Assembly: GCF_007993045.1 (NCBI RefSeq)
Contig: NZ_VOOR01000001.1
Coordinates: 124,001 to 188,000, forward strand
DNA: 64,000 nt
Direction: 5' to 3'
DNA from: Phaeodactylibacter luteus
Lineage (GTDB): Bacteria > Bacteroidota > Bacteroidia > Chitinophagales > Saprospiraceae
The notes beneath the pieces were generated by a model. The model did not search any database. It was not told the origin of the DNA and was given only the letters and a program-made list of their open reading frames with translations. This document shows positions 45,814 to 54,486 of this stretch, piece after piece (position 1 is the stretch's first letter; each line of letters begins with the position of its first letter). The position numbers and the translations under genes were made by a program.

Positions 45814-46995
45814 CTACAGCAGCCCCCGGGCGTCCCTCAACCGGGCTTTCACCGCCGGCTTCAATTGTTCAGCAGCTTCCAGCAGAAGCGCTTCTCCCGG
45901 CGGGAAAGGGACTGGCCGGCCCAATGTGAGCCGGGTGGCTTTGCTAAGGGCGCGCTCATCGCCCCGGAAAGTGGCCGCCACATGCTCAAAGTGGGCTTCT
46001 GCAAACAAGGGCTGCGTAGCCAGCAGGGTGCCGCTGCGCAAGTCCCGAAACTCCAACCGGCCCGAAAGGCGGGCAGACTGTTGTTGGGTCTGCTGCAGCA
46101 CCTCAGCTACAACCTCCACATATCTGGGCTGTTTGATGTCATTCCCCAAAGAATCTTTGGCCACATTGCCTCGCTCGTCCAAAACATACTCCAGCCCGTC
46201 CTGCACGGTAGCGGTTTCTTGGAAAGCCCGCTCGCGCACCAGCCCGGGAGTGACCTCCACCCGGTCAATGCGCACCACTGCCTCGTAATCGAAATCCAGC
46301 CCTTTCACCGGGGCCGTATGCCAGCTTTCCCAAAACCGGTTCATCTCTGCTACGCCAATCGCCTTGAGCTGTGCCGACAAGCGCGCAGGCAGTGCAATAG
46401 CCGGCGAAGGCTCGACCTGCATCAGCACCCGGGTGGTGCCGAGCTGCCGCGCCCGCTGCATAAGGACAGCTGCATCCCGGTATTCAGAGAAATAACTGCG
46501 GGCCGACTCTAGCCGGCCAAAGGCTTCGCGGGCAGCCTGCTTATCGCCTTGCTCCGCCCGGGACAACAGCTGCTGTGCCGATCCGTAATAATAGGCAGCA
46601 GCTTTTTCCCGGCTTTCCAGCTCCAGCTCGTCTATGCGGGCAAAACGGAAATCAGCCTGTATGCCCGATTTGGCAACCAAAGGCAGCAAGGGGGCCACTG
46701 CTTCCTGCCGTTCCCGGATGCCCCGGTAGAGCCGGTTGATCGCTGCCCAGTTTTCTGGCCGCCCCTCCAGCTTGAGGCGGCCGGCGGCAGACAGGTCGCG
46801 GCTGTTGGCCTTTGCAAAAGCTTCTTCCAAAGCCAGCACCAGCTTTTCTTTCTTGTGCTTCTGCCCAGCGAGCCGGCGCACAGTTTGGGCAATGGCATCG
46901 TCATAACGCCCCTGATCTACCAATTTGTGAGGGGCAGCGCAAGCGCCCAATAGCATTATTGCCAAAAGGGGGAAAATAAGGGATGGGTAACGCAT
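45814..46995 (-). CDS. Lipoprotein of unknown function (helical N-terminus)
   Basis: 393 residues. Lipoprotein signal with LGACAAPH (Cys19). Residues ~20-190 are helical (LVDQGRYDDAIAQTVRRLAG resembles a TPR start). The C-terminal half is beta-rich and includes YEAVVRIDRVEVTPGLVRER and RLEFRDLRSGTLLATQPL. I do not recognise a named family; similar Bacteroidota lipoproteins have unknown roles. It lies between the S10 peptidase and the TonB-like gene on the same strand, separated by 130-170 bp gaps. Confidence 0.65.
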   Translation of the reverse strand: MRYPSLIFPLLAIMLLGACAAPHKLVDQGRYDDAIAQTVRRLAGQKHKKEKLVLALEEAFAKANSRDLSAAGRLKLEGRPENWAAINRLYRGIRERQEAVAPLLPLVAKSGIQADFRFARIDELELESREKAAAYYYGSAQQLLSRAEQGDKQAAREAFGRLESARSYFSEYRDAAVLMQRARQLGTTRVLMQVEPSPAIALPARLSAQLKAIGVAEMNRFWESWHTAPVKGLDFDYEAVVRIDRVEVTPGLVRERAFQETATVQDGLEYVLDERGNVAKDSLGNDIKQPRYVEVVAEVLQQTQQQSARLSGRLEFRDLRSGTLLATQPLFAEAHFEHVAATFRGDERALSKATRLTLGRPVPFPPGEALLLEAAEQLKPAVKARLRDARGLL

Positions 46996-47167
46996 AGCTC
47001 AAAGGTTTTGGTCAACAGCTGCGCAACAGCTGCACTTTTGCCTTCAAATTAGCGGCTTCCCGCCCTCCATACCACTAAGGCGCTGTTAATCGGTATTAGC
47101 GAAGTGTTAAAATTGGCGCCCAGGAAAATAACTCTGCCCACCGCACAGCAGCCTGTCGCCGAGCTTA

Positions 47168-48049
47168 CTATTCTAGCCTAAATACAATCGGCAGATCGAA
47201 TTGTACCCTCACCGGCCTACCGTCCTGCGTAGCAGGCACCCACTTGGGCATCTTTTGCAGCAGCCGTATGCACTCGCGCTGTATAGCAGCACACAGGCCC
47301 CTCAAAAACACCACATCGACTACATTGCCGTACTCATCGATCACAAAACGGACCAAAGCGCGCCCTTCTACATGCAGCCTCCGCGCCATATCCGGATAGC
47401 GCAGGTTCTCGTGAATGAACTCCATCAGTTTCTTGTCCGCACAGTCCTGTTTTTCCTGATCGCTGCCCTCAAGCCCTTCACAACCGGACAGCCGGGGAAG
47501 GGACGCTACCGTTTCAGCCCTTTCGTCCAGTACCACCTCTGCCAGCTCCCCCATTTCGTAGCGCTGCTCGAGGGCCAGCCGCCCTGCCGTATCAAAGGCC
47601 ATGGCCCTTCCATGCAGCACCCCATCTTGGTAATGCTCTTTCCGCAAAAGCCCGCCTTGAGGGCCTGTACGGGACCACACCCCATTCTTCAGCCCGCCAG
47701 TGTACGTGCCCGACCAATCGTGCTCTACCCATTGGCCTTCTTTCTGCCCCTTGGCAAAAGTGCCCTCTACCACCAGCGCCCCGTCGTCGAACCACTCCCT
47801 GTAGATGCCATCTTTCACCTGCATCTTTTGGTTCTCAAAGGTGATGAAGTGGGTCATCTGACCCGTTTCCGGATAATATTGCTTGTAGATCGCCTTGCCA
47901 GATGGGGTGCGCTCCAAGGTGAAGTGGTAGCCCGCTTCAATCATCTTCGAGCCAGCCTCCAGCTGATCTTTGTACTTATAGTAGTAGACTTGGCTTTCCC
48001 CAGCATTGAAGAAGGAGAGCAATGTGGATAGCAAGAAGTACTTTTTCAT
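47168..48049 (-). CDS. TonB-like protein with MORN-type repeats
   Basis: 293 residues. Secretion signal MKKYFLLSTLLSFFNAGESQ. Residues ~75-165 hold MORN/YwqK-like repeats (DGIYREWFDDGALVVEGTFA, EGQWVEHDWSGTYTGGLKNG). The C-terminal ~90 residues form a TonB periplasmic domain (YPDMARRLHVEGRALVRFVI and DEYGNVVDVVFLRG). No TM anchor other than the signal is visible, so it is likely secreted or signal-anchored rather than a classical ExbB partner. Its exact role is unknown. Confidence 0.82.
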   Translation of the reverse strand: MKKYFLLSTLLSFFNAGESQVYYYKYKDQLEAGSKMIEAGYHFTLERTPSGKAIYKQYYPETGQMTHFITFENQKMQVKDGIYREWFDDGALVVEGTFAKGQKEGQWVEHDWSGTYTGGLKNGVWSRTGPQGGLLRKEHYQDGVLHGRAMAFDTAGRLALEQRYEMGELAEVVLDERAETVASLPRLSGCEGLEGSDQEKQDCADKKLMEFIHENLRYPDMARRLHVEGRALVRFVIDEYGNVVDVVFLRGLCAAIQRECIRLLQKMPKWVPATQDGRPVRVQFDLPIVFRLE

Positions 48050-48167
48050 GGCTATGGGTTTGTTGGTTCAGCAATATTGCAGCCCCCCCGCCCGGCTCAA
48101 TACAAAACTTTTGCCCGTGCAGCCCCTACCGATATTGAGCTGCAGACTCCGTAAGCCCAGGTACTGC

Positions 48168-48296
48168 TTTTTGGGGGCTCCCCCGCCTGAGGGCGTGGGC
48201 CGCTACGCTGCGGGGCTCGCTGTCCGCTCGGCCCCTCGCCCTGCGGGCTTCGGGTCTGGCCTTGAGCCACCCCTGCGCATCGCTAGCCCGATGCCA
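48168..48296 (-). repeat. Intergenic repeat family I, copy F (type 2, long)
   Basis: Read on the minus strand: GGCATCGGGCTAGCGATGCG, GGGGTGGC, then an extra 16 bases (TCAAGGCCAGACCCGA) also found in copy G, the GCCC/GGGC stem, GAGCGGACAGCGAGCCCCGC and the terminal CCCACGCCCTCAGGCGGGGG hairpin with a GGAGCCCCCAAAAA tail. It fills the gap 48050-48395. Confidence 0.85.
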
Positions 48297-48395
48297 GCGC
48301 AAAGCCTCAGCAGGCCCGGCACTCGGCATTTTGCTTTGCCGCCCGCCAGGCGCAAGGCTGTCTTTACAAAGGAAGGCACCGAGCATTGGGCCGGA

Positions 48396-49643
48396 TCAGC
48401 TGCGCTCTTCCCAGACCCGCAGCGTTTCAATGATGGTACGGACAGCCGCTTCCATATCCTGCACAGAAGACCATTCTTCCCGCGAATGAAAAGCGTACTC
48501 CCCTGCAAAGATATTAGGGCAAGGCAGGCCCATGAAGGACAACCGGGAGCCATCCGTCCCGCCTCTGATGCTGCCGCGCTGTGGCTCCACGCCTGCACGG
48601 CGCATGCCTTCCATGGCATTGTCCACAATCTGCGGGTACTGCCCGACTACCTGCTTCATATTGCGGTACTGCTCCGTGACCTTGAAGCCTGCATGGGAAT
48701 TGGGGTAGTGCTTCATCACCCCGTCGAGCACCTCTTTCAGAAAGGCTTCGTGGGCCTGCAGCTGCGCATCCTCAAAATCACGGATGATGAAGGAAATCTG
48801 CGCCTGCTCTGCCCCGCCTTGCAGGCTCACCGGATGGATAAAGCCCTCTTTACCGCTTGTAGTCTCTGGGGAGAGCCGGTCTTTGGGCAGAGCAGCCACC
48901 ACATCCGCTGCAATCTTCAATGCGCTTTCGAGCTTGCCTTTGGCAAAGCCCGGGTGGATGCTCACGCCCTGAATGTCTATAGTAACGGCATCTGCTGAGA
49001 AGGTTTCGTCTTCCAAGCTGCCAAGGCGCTCACCGTCTACAGTATAGCCAAAATCTGCGCCCAGTTTTTTGATGTCCACATGATCCACCCCTCTGCCGAT
49101 CTCCTCATCGGGGGTAAATAGGATACGGACTTTGCCATGCTTAATGCCAGGGTTGTTCATCAGCTGCCAAGCTGCATCCATTATGGCAGCCACCCCGGCC
49201 TTGTTGTCGGCACCGAGCAAGGTCGTGCCGCTGGCCGTCACAATATCATGGCCGATCTTGCGGGCGAGCTCCGGGTGCTGGGCAGGGTCGAGCCTCACAT
49301 TGGGGTCATCGGGGAAAGTGAGCACGCTGCCGTCATAATTTTTGCGCACCAAAGGCTTCACATTCGCGCCGCTGCAGTCGGGGGCCGTATCTACGTGAGA
49401 ACAAAAACAAATGACCGGCACCTCCTTATCTGTGTTGGCTGGGACAGTAGCATAAACGTAGCCATATTCGTCGAGGTGGGCATCTGCAATGCCCATGCCC
49501 TGTAATTCTTGGACCAACAGCCGGCTCAGGTCTTTTTGCTTTTCCGTAGACGGGAAGGCTTCAGCGGACGGGTCAGATTGTGTGTCGATTTGTACATAGC
49601 GCAGGAAGCGCTCTAGAACGGTATAAGAAAGGTTGAGGGCCAT
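48396..49643 (-). CDS. pepT: Peptidase T (tripeptide aminopeptidase, M20B)
   Basis: 415 residues, close to E. coli PepT (408). Dinuclear zinc metallopeptidase: CSHVDTAPDCSGANV near 81-95 with H83 and D85, GADNKAGVAAI near 145-155 with bridging D146, TPDEEIGRGVDHVD with the general base E180 and E181, and the last ligand in EYAFHSREEW. It removes the N-terminal residue of tripeptides in the cytosol. The ATG at 49643 (MALNLSYTVLERFLRYVQID) matches the family start; the open frame to 49799 adds a hydrophobic tail not seen in PepT. Confidence 0.95.
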   Translation of the reverse strand: MALNLSYTVLERFLRYVQIDTQSDPSAEAFPSTEKQKDLSRLLVQELQGMGIADAHLDEYGYVYATVPANTDKEVPVICFCSHVDTAPDCSGANVKPLVRKNYDGSVLTFPDDPNVRLDPAQHPELARKIGHDIVTASGTTLLGADNKAGVAAIMDAAWQLMNNPGIKHGKVRILFTPDEEIGRGVDHVDIKKLGADFGYTVDGERLGSLEDETFSADAVTIDIQGVSIHPGFAKGKLESALKIAADVVAALPKDRLSPETTSGKEGFIHPVSLQGGAEQAQISFIIRDFEDAQLQAHEAFLKEVLDGVMKHYPNSHAGFKVTEQYRNMKQVVGQYPQIVDNAMEGMRRAGVEPQRGSIRGGTDGSRLSFMGLPCPNIFAGEYAFHSREEWSSVQDMEAAVRTIIETLRVWEERS

Positions 49644-49798
49644 GCTTTTTGCTGCCAATATAGGGAATCCCATGCTTTCTAACGGAGCAAAAAGGCAAAT
49701 GAGCCCAACTACAGGCACCGCCAAGAATGAGTATGGAGCAGTGTACGACTGCTCCATACCCCTGGCCTTGCCTTGTTGCACTAAGGTAGCCCAGGGCA

Positions 49799-49968
49799 CT
49801 AGTGGTTTGTCAAGTGTTAATTTATGGGTTGAGTGGGAGCGAATTTTGAGGCTAAATCAAGGCGGATGTTCCCGCGCATAGCAGCGCTACGCAAGGGGTT
49901 ATCCAACGAAGAGCAGCCTCAAAAGTCGCCGCAGGCAACCCCTAGTTTTAGCCTTGACAGACCACTAG
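49799..49968. mobile_element. MITE-like palindromic element (170 bp)
   Basis: Terminal inverted repeats CTAGTGGTTTGTCAAG (49799-49814) and its inverse at 49953-49968, 15 of 16 matching. Inner pairing TTTTGAGGCT with AGCCTCAAAA. The centre shares CATAGC, GCTACG and AACGAAGAGCAG with the minus strand of the 17572-17736 element. It has no gene. It occupies most of the gap 49644-50035. Confidence 0.75.
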
Positions 49969-50035
49969 CCCCGCAAGCCAAGAAGGCAACGCTAGCCCGA
50001 AAATTATCGGGCTGCCCTCTCCTATTGGGCAAGCC

Positions 50036-50851
50036 TTAAGGGAGGCTATTCTGAAAATTAGCCCACTCGGCAGCGTCCGAGTCGAAAGTCGTATCACAAT
50101 TGCGGTCCTCCGCTTCCATATTGATGGCCTCCACCCGGTTGTCGGGGCTGGGGTGGGTGCTCAAGAACTCCGGCGGCGTAGCAGAGCCAGCATCGACCAG
50201 CTTCTGGAAAAAGCTGGCTGCCCCATTGGCAGCATATTCTGTCTGGCACAAATAGATGACCGAAAATTTATCCGCCTGGGACTCGTCGTCGCGGCTAAAG
50301 CGCAGGCCAAGCAAGCTGCCCAGGACGTTGGTCAGCAGGTCTTGGTCTTGCCCGAGCAATAGCCCGAGCAGAGTGGCCACCCCGTATTGCTGTGTGAGCT
50401 GCTGAGTGGAATGGCGCAGGTCGGCATGCGCCATTTCGTGCCCCATCACGCCGACAAAGTCGTCTTTCTCCTCCAGGAACTTGATCAGGCCCGTATACAC
50501 AAAAATATAGCCGCCTGGCGCAGCGAAAGCATTCAAGGTCTCGGGGTCGTCAATGATGTAAACCTCCCAAGCAAACTCGTCGGCATACTCCAGCTCCCCG
50601 CTAGCTAAGATGTCATCTACAATATCCCGGATGTAAGCGTAGGCTCCAGCGTACTGCCCTTCGTTCAGGATAGGATACTCCGTAGGGTTGGCCAAGATTT
50701 CATCGCGCAGCTGCTGCCCCAGCTCCATGTCATCCTGAATGGTGAAGAGGTTGATGCCTCCACCTCGGTCGTCGTCACCTTTACAGGCATTTATTGTAAG
50801 GATGAGCGCAAGAGCAGCTACAGCTGCGGTAGTGATTTTCAAAAACTTCAT
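50036..50851 (-). CDS. M48 family metalloprotease, lipoprotein
   Basis: 271 residues. Signal ends LTINACKGDD, so Cys23 is the lipid site. M48 catalytic motif HEMAH (H138, E139, H142) with the third zinc ligand likely E190 (RDDESQADK). STHPSPDNRVEAIN near 235-248 is the family's later substrate-side motif. Family members (for example BepA/LoiP-like) degrade misfolded envelope proteins; this one is anchored by lipid in the periplasm or outer membrane. Transcribed alone, with a repeat-rich gap upstream. Confidence 0.93.
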   Translation of the reverse strand: MKFLKITTAAVAALALILTINACKGDDDRGGGINLFTIQDDMELGQQLRDEILANPTEYPILNEGQYAGAYAYIRDIVDDILASGELEYADEFAWEVYIIDDPETLNAFAAPGGYIFVYTGLIKFLEEKDDFVGVMGHEMAHADLRHSTQQLTQQYGVATLLGLLLGQDQDLLTNVLGSLLGLRFSRDDESQADKFSVIYLCQTEYAANGAASFFQKLVDAGSATPPEFLSTHPSPDNRVEAINMEAEDRNCDTTFDSDAAEWANFQNSLP

Positions 50852-51009
50852 GTGGATTGGAATTCGTTGTTTAAAGGTGAGTGGATTCGATTATTCCGCT
50901 TTGGCTGCCGGCCAGATTGGCAGGCGCCTGTTTAGGGACGTAAAAAGGAAGGCAGGTTACACCTTTTGTCACAAAAAAGGCAATTGCCCTGCCCTGAGCT
51001 CGCTGTTTA

Positions 51010-51170
51010 AGAGCGTGTTGGGATTTTGGTCTTCTAGTCGAAAACCGGAGTTTAGCCAAGCCCCGCTTTTGATGCACAAAAGCGGGAAGGGTTTTCGGGG
51101 CGAAGTATAAGCGAAAAAGTGTCCCGCTGTCTAGCGGGATAGACCGATTACTAAAGTCCCAACACGCTCT
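51010..51170. mobile_element. MITE-like family II element, long form (161 bp)
   Basis: Ends AGAGCGTGTTGGGATTTTGG and its imperfect inverse (AAAGTCCCAACACGCTCT). Contains an inner hairpin CCCGCTTTTGATGCACAAAA. The reverse complement aligns with the 88-bp copy at 5208-5295, which lacks its middle. No gene inside. Confidence 0.75.
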
Positions 51171-51313
51171 CTAAACGCTGTCTGCCCTAAGAAAAGTTTG
51201 CTGCCCCCGCTTTCTTATAAACAATGGCAGCCCATGGCACAGCGCATTCTTTGTTCTGCCAGCCCCATGGCACCGGGCGCAGCCCAGCATGCCACAGGCT
51301 TGGAGGGCCACAA

Positions 51314-51445
51314 GATGGCGTCGGGCTAGCGATGCGTAGGGGTGGCTCAAGGCCAGACCCGAAGCCCGCAGGGCGAGGGGCCGAGCGGACAGCGAGCCCC
51401 GCAGCGTAGCGCCCCAAGCCGTAAGGCTGGGGAGCCCCCAAAAAA
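51314..51445 (+). repeat. Intergenic repeat family I, copy G (type 2, long)
   Basis: GATGGCGTCGGGCTAGCGAT, GGGGTGGC, the 16-base insertion TCAAGGCCAGACCCGA seen also in copy F, a GCCC/GGGC stem, CGGACAGCGAGCCCCGCAGC and the terminal stem CCCCAAGCC-GTAA-GGCTGGGG with a GAGCCCCCAAAAAA tail. It completes the gap 50852-51507. Confidence 0.85.
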
Positions 51446-51507
51446 GCAAGCCATGCCCATCAGGCTCACCTATGGGGAGCTGCAAATGCGGTTGGCAGCA
51501 GTGCCCC

Positions 51508-52275
51508 TTACTCCACCACCACGAAAGCGCCCAGCTCCCGGTCCCAACGCAAGCCTATGCTTTGCCGGGCGAGGTGTTTGTAGACTTCACAATAAGCACT
51601 GTACTCTTCTGGCGCTCCATCATTGCAGTAAACATACTGCATGCCTGTAAAAGCTTCGGCTTTGGCAGTCGTCCCTTTCCGAGGCAGGGAGACCACAACC
51701 GGGAGGGCCGCTTCAGCGATATCGGCTTCAGGCTCATAGCCAGGCTGCAGGAAATCGTAGGCGGTGAGCACAGGGAGGGAGTGTTCTGTCCAATCCAGCT
51801 GTTGCCCGTCTTCAGGGCGCAAGCAGGAGAGCTCTTGCTGCATGCCCACCCCGTCATAATATTTCTGGCTAACGGCAACCATTGGCTGGCCGGAGGCCAA
51901 CCGGAACAAGGCCAGTTCAACCTCTATTGTCCCGCCGCCGGTCCCGTCGTCCACCAATTGTAAATAGCCATTGGCAGCATCCACCAGTACAGGCAAAGTA
52001 TCCCCCAGTTCGCTCACGGTGTACCATTCCTTGCCAGCCTGCTGAAGGGCATAGCGGGGAGCGTAGGGCTCCGTCAGGGCCCGGTAATAATCGGCGATAG
52101 TTTTGCGGGGAGCTGTTGGGGCATTCCCGCCCGCTGCTGGCCCGGCCGCAAGGGTATCAGATGCGGGAAGCTCAACTTCAGCGGCTTCAGCAGTTTGGCT
52201 GCCGCGCTCCGGCCCGGGCGCATTGCAAGCACTCAAACCAGCCCATACGAGGGCAAGCAAGAACAGTCTTTTCAT
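51508..52275 (-). CDS. Lipoprotein of unknown function
   Basis: 255 residues. Lipobox GLSACN (Cys17) after MKRLFLLALVWA. A low-complexity Ala/Glu/Pro linker (~20-60) precedes a folded domain of mixed strands (EWYTVSELGDTLPVLVDAAN, IEVELALFRLASGQPMVAVS), containing Cys near 145 and in YVYCNDGAPEEYSAYCEVYK. No family recognised. Confidence 0.55.
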   Translation of the reverse strand: MKRLFLLALVWAGLSACNAPGPERGSQTAEAAEVELPASDTLAAGPAAGGNAPTAPRKTIADYYRALTEPYAPRYALQQAGKEWYTVSELGDTLPVLVDAANGYLQLVDDGTGGGTIEVELALFRLASGQPMVAVSQKYYDGVGMQQELSCLRPEDGQQLDWTEHSLPVLTAYDFLQPGYEPEADIAEAALPVVVSLPRKGTTAKAEAFTGMQYVYCNDGAPEEYSAYCEVYKHLARQSIGLRWDRELGAFVVVE

Positions 52276-52440
52276 TTCATCTTGGATTTTCAGGGTGGCG
52301 GGCCACCGTCCTACAAAGCGGCTGCCCTGTTACAACCTCAATAGGTTGAACGTGAAAATCGTGACAGGGATGCATTTTTTGCCCAAAAACTAGCTTTTCC
52401 GTTTATGGCGCGGCTGCGGACAGCAGGCCTTTGCGCTGGC

Positions 52441-52950
52441 TTACTCCGATTGGGAGGCTTCCCAGCCTTGGTTGAGCATGATCTGATAGGCCAGGGACTG
52501 CGCGTTGGCCTGCCGGCATCCGGCTATGACCAAGGTGGCTTCCTGGAAAGCAGCGATAAGCGTAGGGGGCACTGTCTGATTGTCGGTTTCGAACCAGGCC
52601 ATGCTGCCTTTGCTCCCGGGCATACTGCTGAAAGGGTGGCCTGCGTACCGCTCCTGCCAATCTGTTGCCACCTCCTCTGCCGTGCGGGCAGGCAAGAGGA
52701 AGAGGTGCAGCGTGCCCAGCTCCGTGCGGGCCGGCATAACAAAGCGGCATGCCGACTGTTCGCCCACGCCCGCTTTGACCGGCACAGCGTTGCGCACCGG
52801 TTCTTGCACAATATTCTTGATTTCATCAATACTGATCAGGCTGCAGGCGTCAGGCAGTTCGGCGGCACCTTGGGGCGCCCCACAAGCGGCAAGGCTGAAA
52901 GCGGTCACTAAAGCGAAGAAAAAGCCCAGGGGGCGGTCAATAGCTCTCAT
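52441..52950 (-). CDS. Small lipoprotein, DUF3558-like
   Basis: 169 residues from the chosen start (MRAIDRPLGFFFALVTAFSL, lipobox LAACGA). The mature domain begins CSLISIDEIKNIVQEPV and has SACRFVMPARTELGTLHLFL, a layout like DUF3558 lipoproteins (Cys at the first helix and a second Cys in the strand region). The role is unknown. It follows the acetyltransferase-like gene by 23 bp on the same strand. Confidence 0.55.
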   Translation of the reverse strand: MRAIDRPLGFFFALVTAFSLAACGAPQGAAELPDACSLISIDEIKNIVQEPVRNAVPVKAGVGEQSACRFVMPARTELGTLHLFLLPARTAEEVATDWQERYAGHPFSSMPGSKGSMAWFETDNQTVPPTLIAAFQEATLVIAGCRQANAQSLAYQIMLNQGWEASQSE

Positions 52951-52973
52951 TGGCATCACATTAAACAAAGTGC

Positions 52974-53927
52974 TCAAATTAAATATTGCAGTAAGGGGGT
53001 CGCACGGGGCAGACGAGCCCGGTATACTTCAAAGTAGGGCACCTGCCGGGCTCTGAAGCCATTGAGCAGGGGCGCGACATTGGGCATGGTGCTGCCGCAA
53101 AAATTGAAGGTGTGGCTGTAGGGCGCGCTTTCGCGGAAAGCCTGCCACATCAGCCAGGGGAAAGCCCCCGAAGCTCTTGAGCCCGGGCCGTTGCCCGCTG
53201 AAATGGCGTAGGAAATGCCTTGGGTATGCAAGATATACACCCCGCTGTGCAAGGTACCGTCCTTGTGGCGGGCCAGCAACAGCTGCCCCGTGCCGTGATC
53301 AGCCACTGCCCCGGCCATACGGCTCAACACTTCTGTGGTGACCGGGGCTTGCAGCCCTTGCCGGTCGAAGGTATAAGCAATCAGCCCCGCAAGGGCGCTG
53401 ACCGAGGCAGGCCGCTCGAGCACCAACTGCTTATCGCCCTGTTTGATTGCTGATTTCACTGAGCGGTTGAGCTGCCGGTAGCGCCCGGCCTCGTCCGAAA
53501 GCCCTTCCACCAGGAAGTGGTACCTCAGCTGTGCCTGATAGCCTTCCCAGCTCAGCGGCATCCAATTCCAGGTAGCGGGGCTCAGTTTTTGGATCTGAGC
53601 GGCATGAGGGGGCAAGCCTTTTGCCAACCCAGGCATAGCCTGCCGGTCGAAGGTGAACTGATGGGCCGGCGGCATATCCTCATAGCCCGGGCTCCGCCAG
53701 ATGCCCATGTAAGGGGTCAGTGGTGCTGTCAACAGCAGGTTCAGCCCCCATTTGCTTTTCTTACAGTATGGCCAGGCAGCAAAAGCGTCCTCTTTATGGT
53801 TGGAAGAGACCACTGCGCCCCAGCCCCCAACGCCGCAGACCGCATCGAGCCACCACGGCTGATTGAAGGCCGGGACGTTAGCCGCTGCACAAAATGCTTC
53901 GTAAGCCATTGGGGCACCCTCTTTCAT
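52974..53927 (-). CDS. GNAT/FemAB-like acyltransferase (BioF2-like domain)
   Basis: 317 residues. Tandem GNAT-type fold: an N-terminal part with FNQPWWLDAVCG and HKEDAFAAWPYCKKSKWGLN, and a C-terminal acetyltransferase core with QLNRSVKSAIKQGDKQLVLE, LLLARHKDGTLHSGVYILHT and a final FNFCGSTMPNVAPLLNGFRA. This resembles the BioF2-like acetyltransferase family related to peptidoglycan FemAB transferases. The acceptor is not known. The frame runs to 53954; the ATG at 53927 (MKEGAPMAYEAF) or 53909 is more plausible. Confidence 0.65.
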   Translation of the reverse strand: MKEGAPMAYEAFCAAANVPAFNQPWWLDAVCGVGGWGAVVSSNHKEDAFAAWPYCKKSKWGLNLLLTAPLTPYMGIWRSPGYEDMPPAHQFTFDRQAMPGLAKGLPPHAAQIQKLSPATWNWMPLSWEGYQAQLRYHFLVEGLSDEAGRYRQLNRSVKSAIKQGDKQLVLERPASVSALAGLIAYTFDRQGLQAPVTTEVLSRMAGAVADHGTGQLLLARHKDGTLHSGVYILHTQGISYAISAGNGPGSRASGAFPWLMWQAFRESAPYSHTFNFCGSTMPNVAPLLNGFRARQVPYFEVYRARLPRATPLLQYLI

Positions 53928-54021
53928 AGCGGCAAATATAACCGGAAGGCACAAGAATTCCGAAGGGCAGCCTTGCTGCCGCGCCCCTACCTCCTACTTT
54001 TTTTTCAGCTGAGGTGGAATG

Positions 54022-54052
54022 TTGCCAAGTTGTAAGTTTATTTCTACATTTG
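54022..54052 (+). promoter_or_regulatory. Consensus promoter without an adjacent gene
   Basis: TTG at 54022-54024, a 20-nt spacer and TACATTTG at 54045-54052: a full match to the Bacteroidota -33/-7 pattern. The next plus-strand ATG is 434 nt further on (54487), so the leader would be long. The gap 53928-54486 has no other gene I can support. Confidence 0.5.
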
Positions 54053-54486
54053 AGGTAGAGTTTTCGTTAGACTTGATGCACCAATTCGGTTTAACAGGCA
54101 AAATGCGCAAATTTTTCAACTACCCGCCGTTTTTTGGAAGCTTAGCCTGTAGCTAAATGACTGAAAAAAACATGGCTTGGGCAAATAAGCGCCATTTCCA
54201 CCCTGCAACGCCCCATTACGCATCAAGCCTGATTATCCTAGCTTTCCCAAGCAAATTCAGCACACAATAAGATTCCTACAGCCCGGCTATACGCCTCCAA
54301 GCTAGTATATCCGGCACTTTACCGCGCCCTTGCAATACTTACCTCTTTCTTAAATCCTGGCTGCAGAACGCAGGATAATAGGGAGTGTGTCCAGTATTGG
54401 GGGCAAATTTGGTGATCCAAGCCACTCTGTATTGGGCAGAGGGCACATTATTGATATTCAAAATGAACCTGGTAAATCATAAACTC

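Noticed and set aside
48126-48628. ORFs over family I copy F that resemble those over copy G and other copies
   Set aside because: The similar translated peptides come from the repeated non-coding DNA, not from a gene family.
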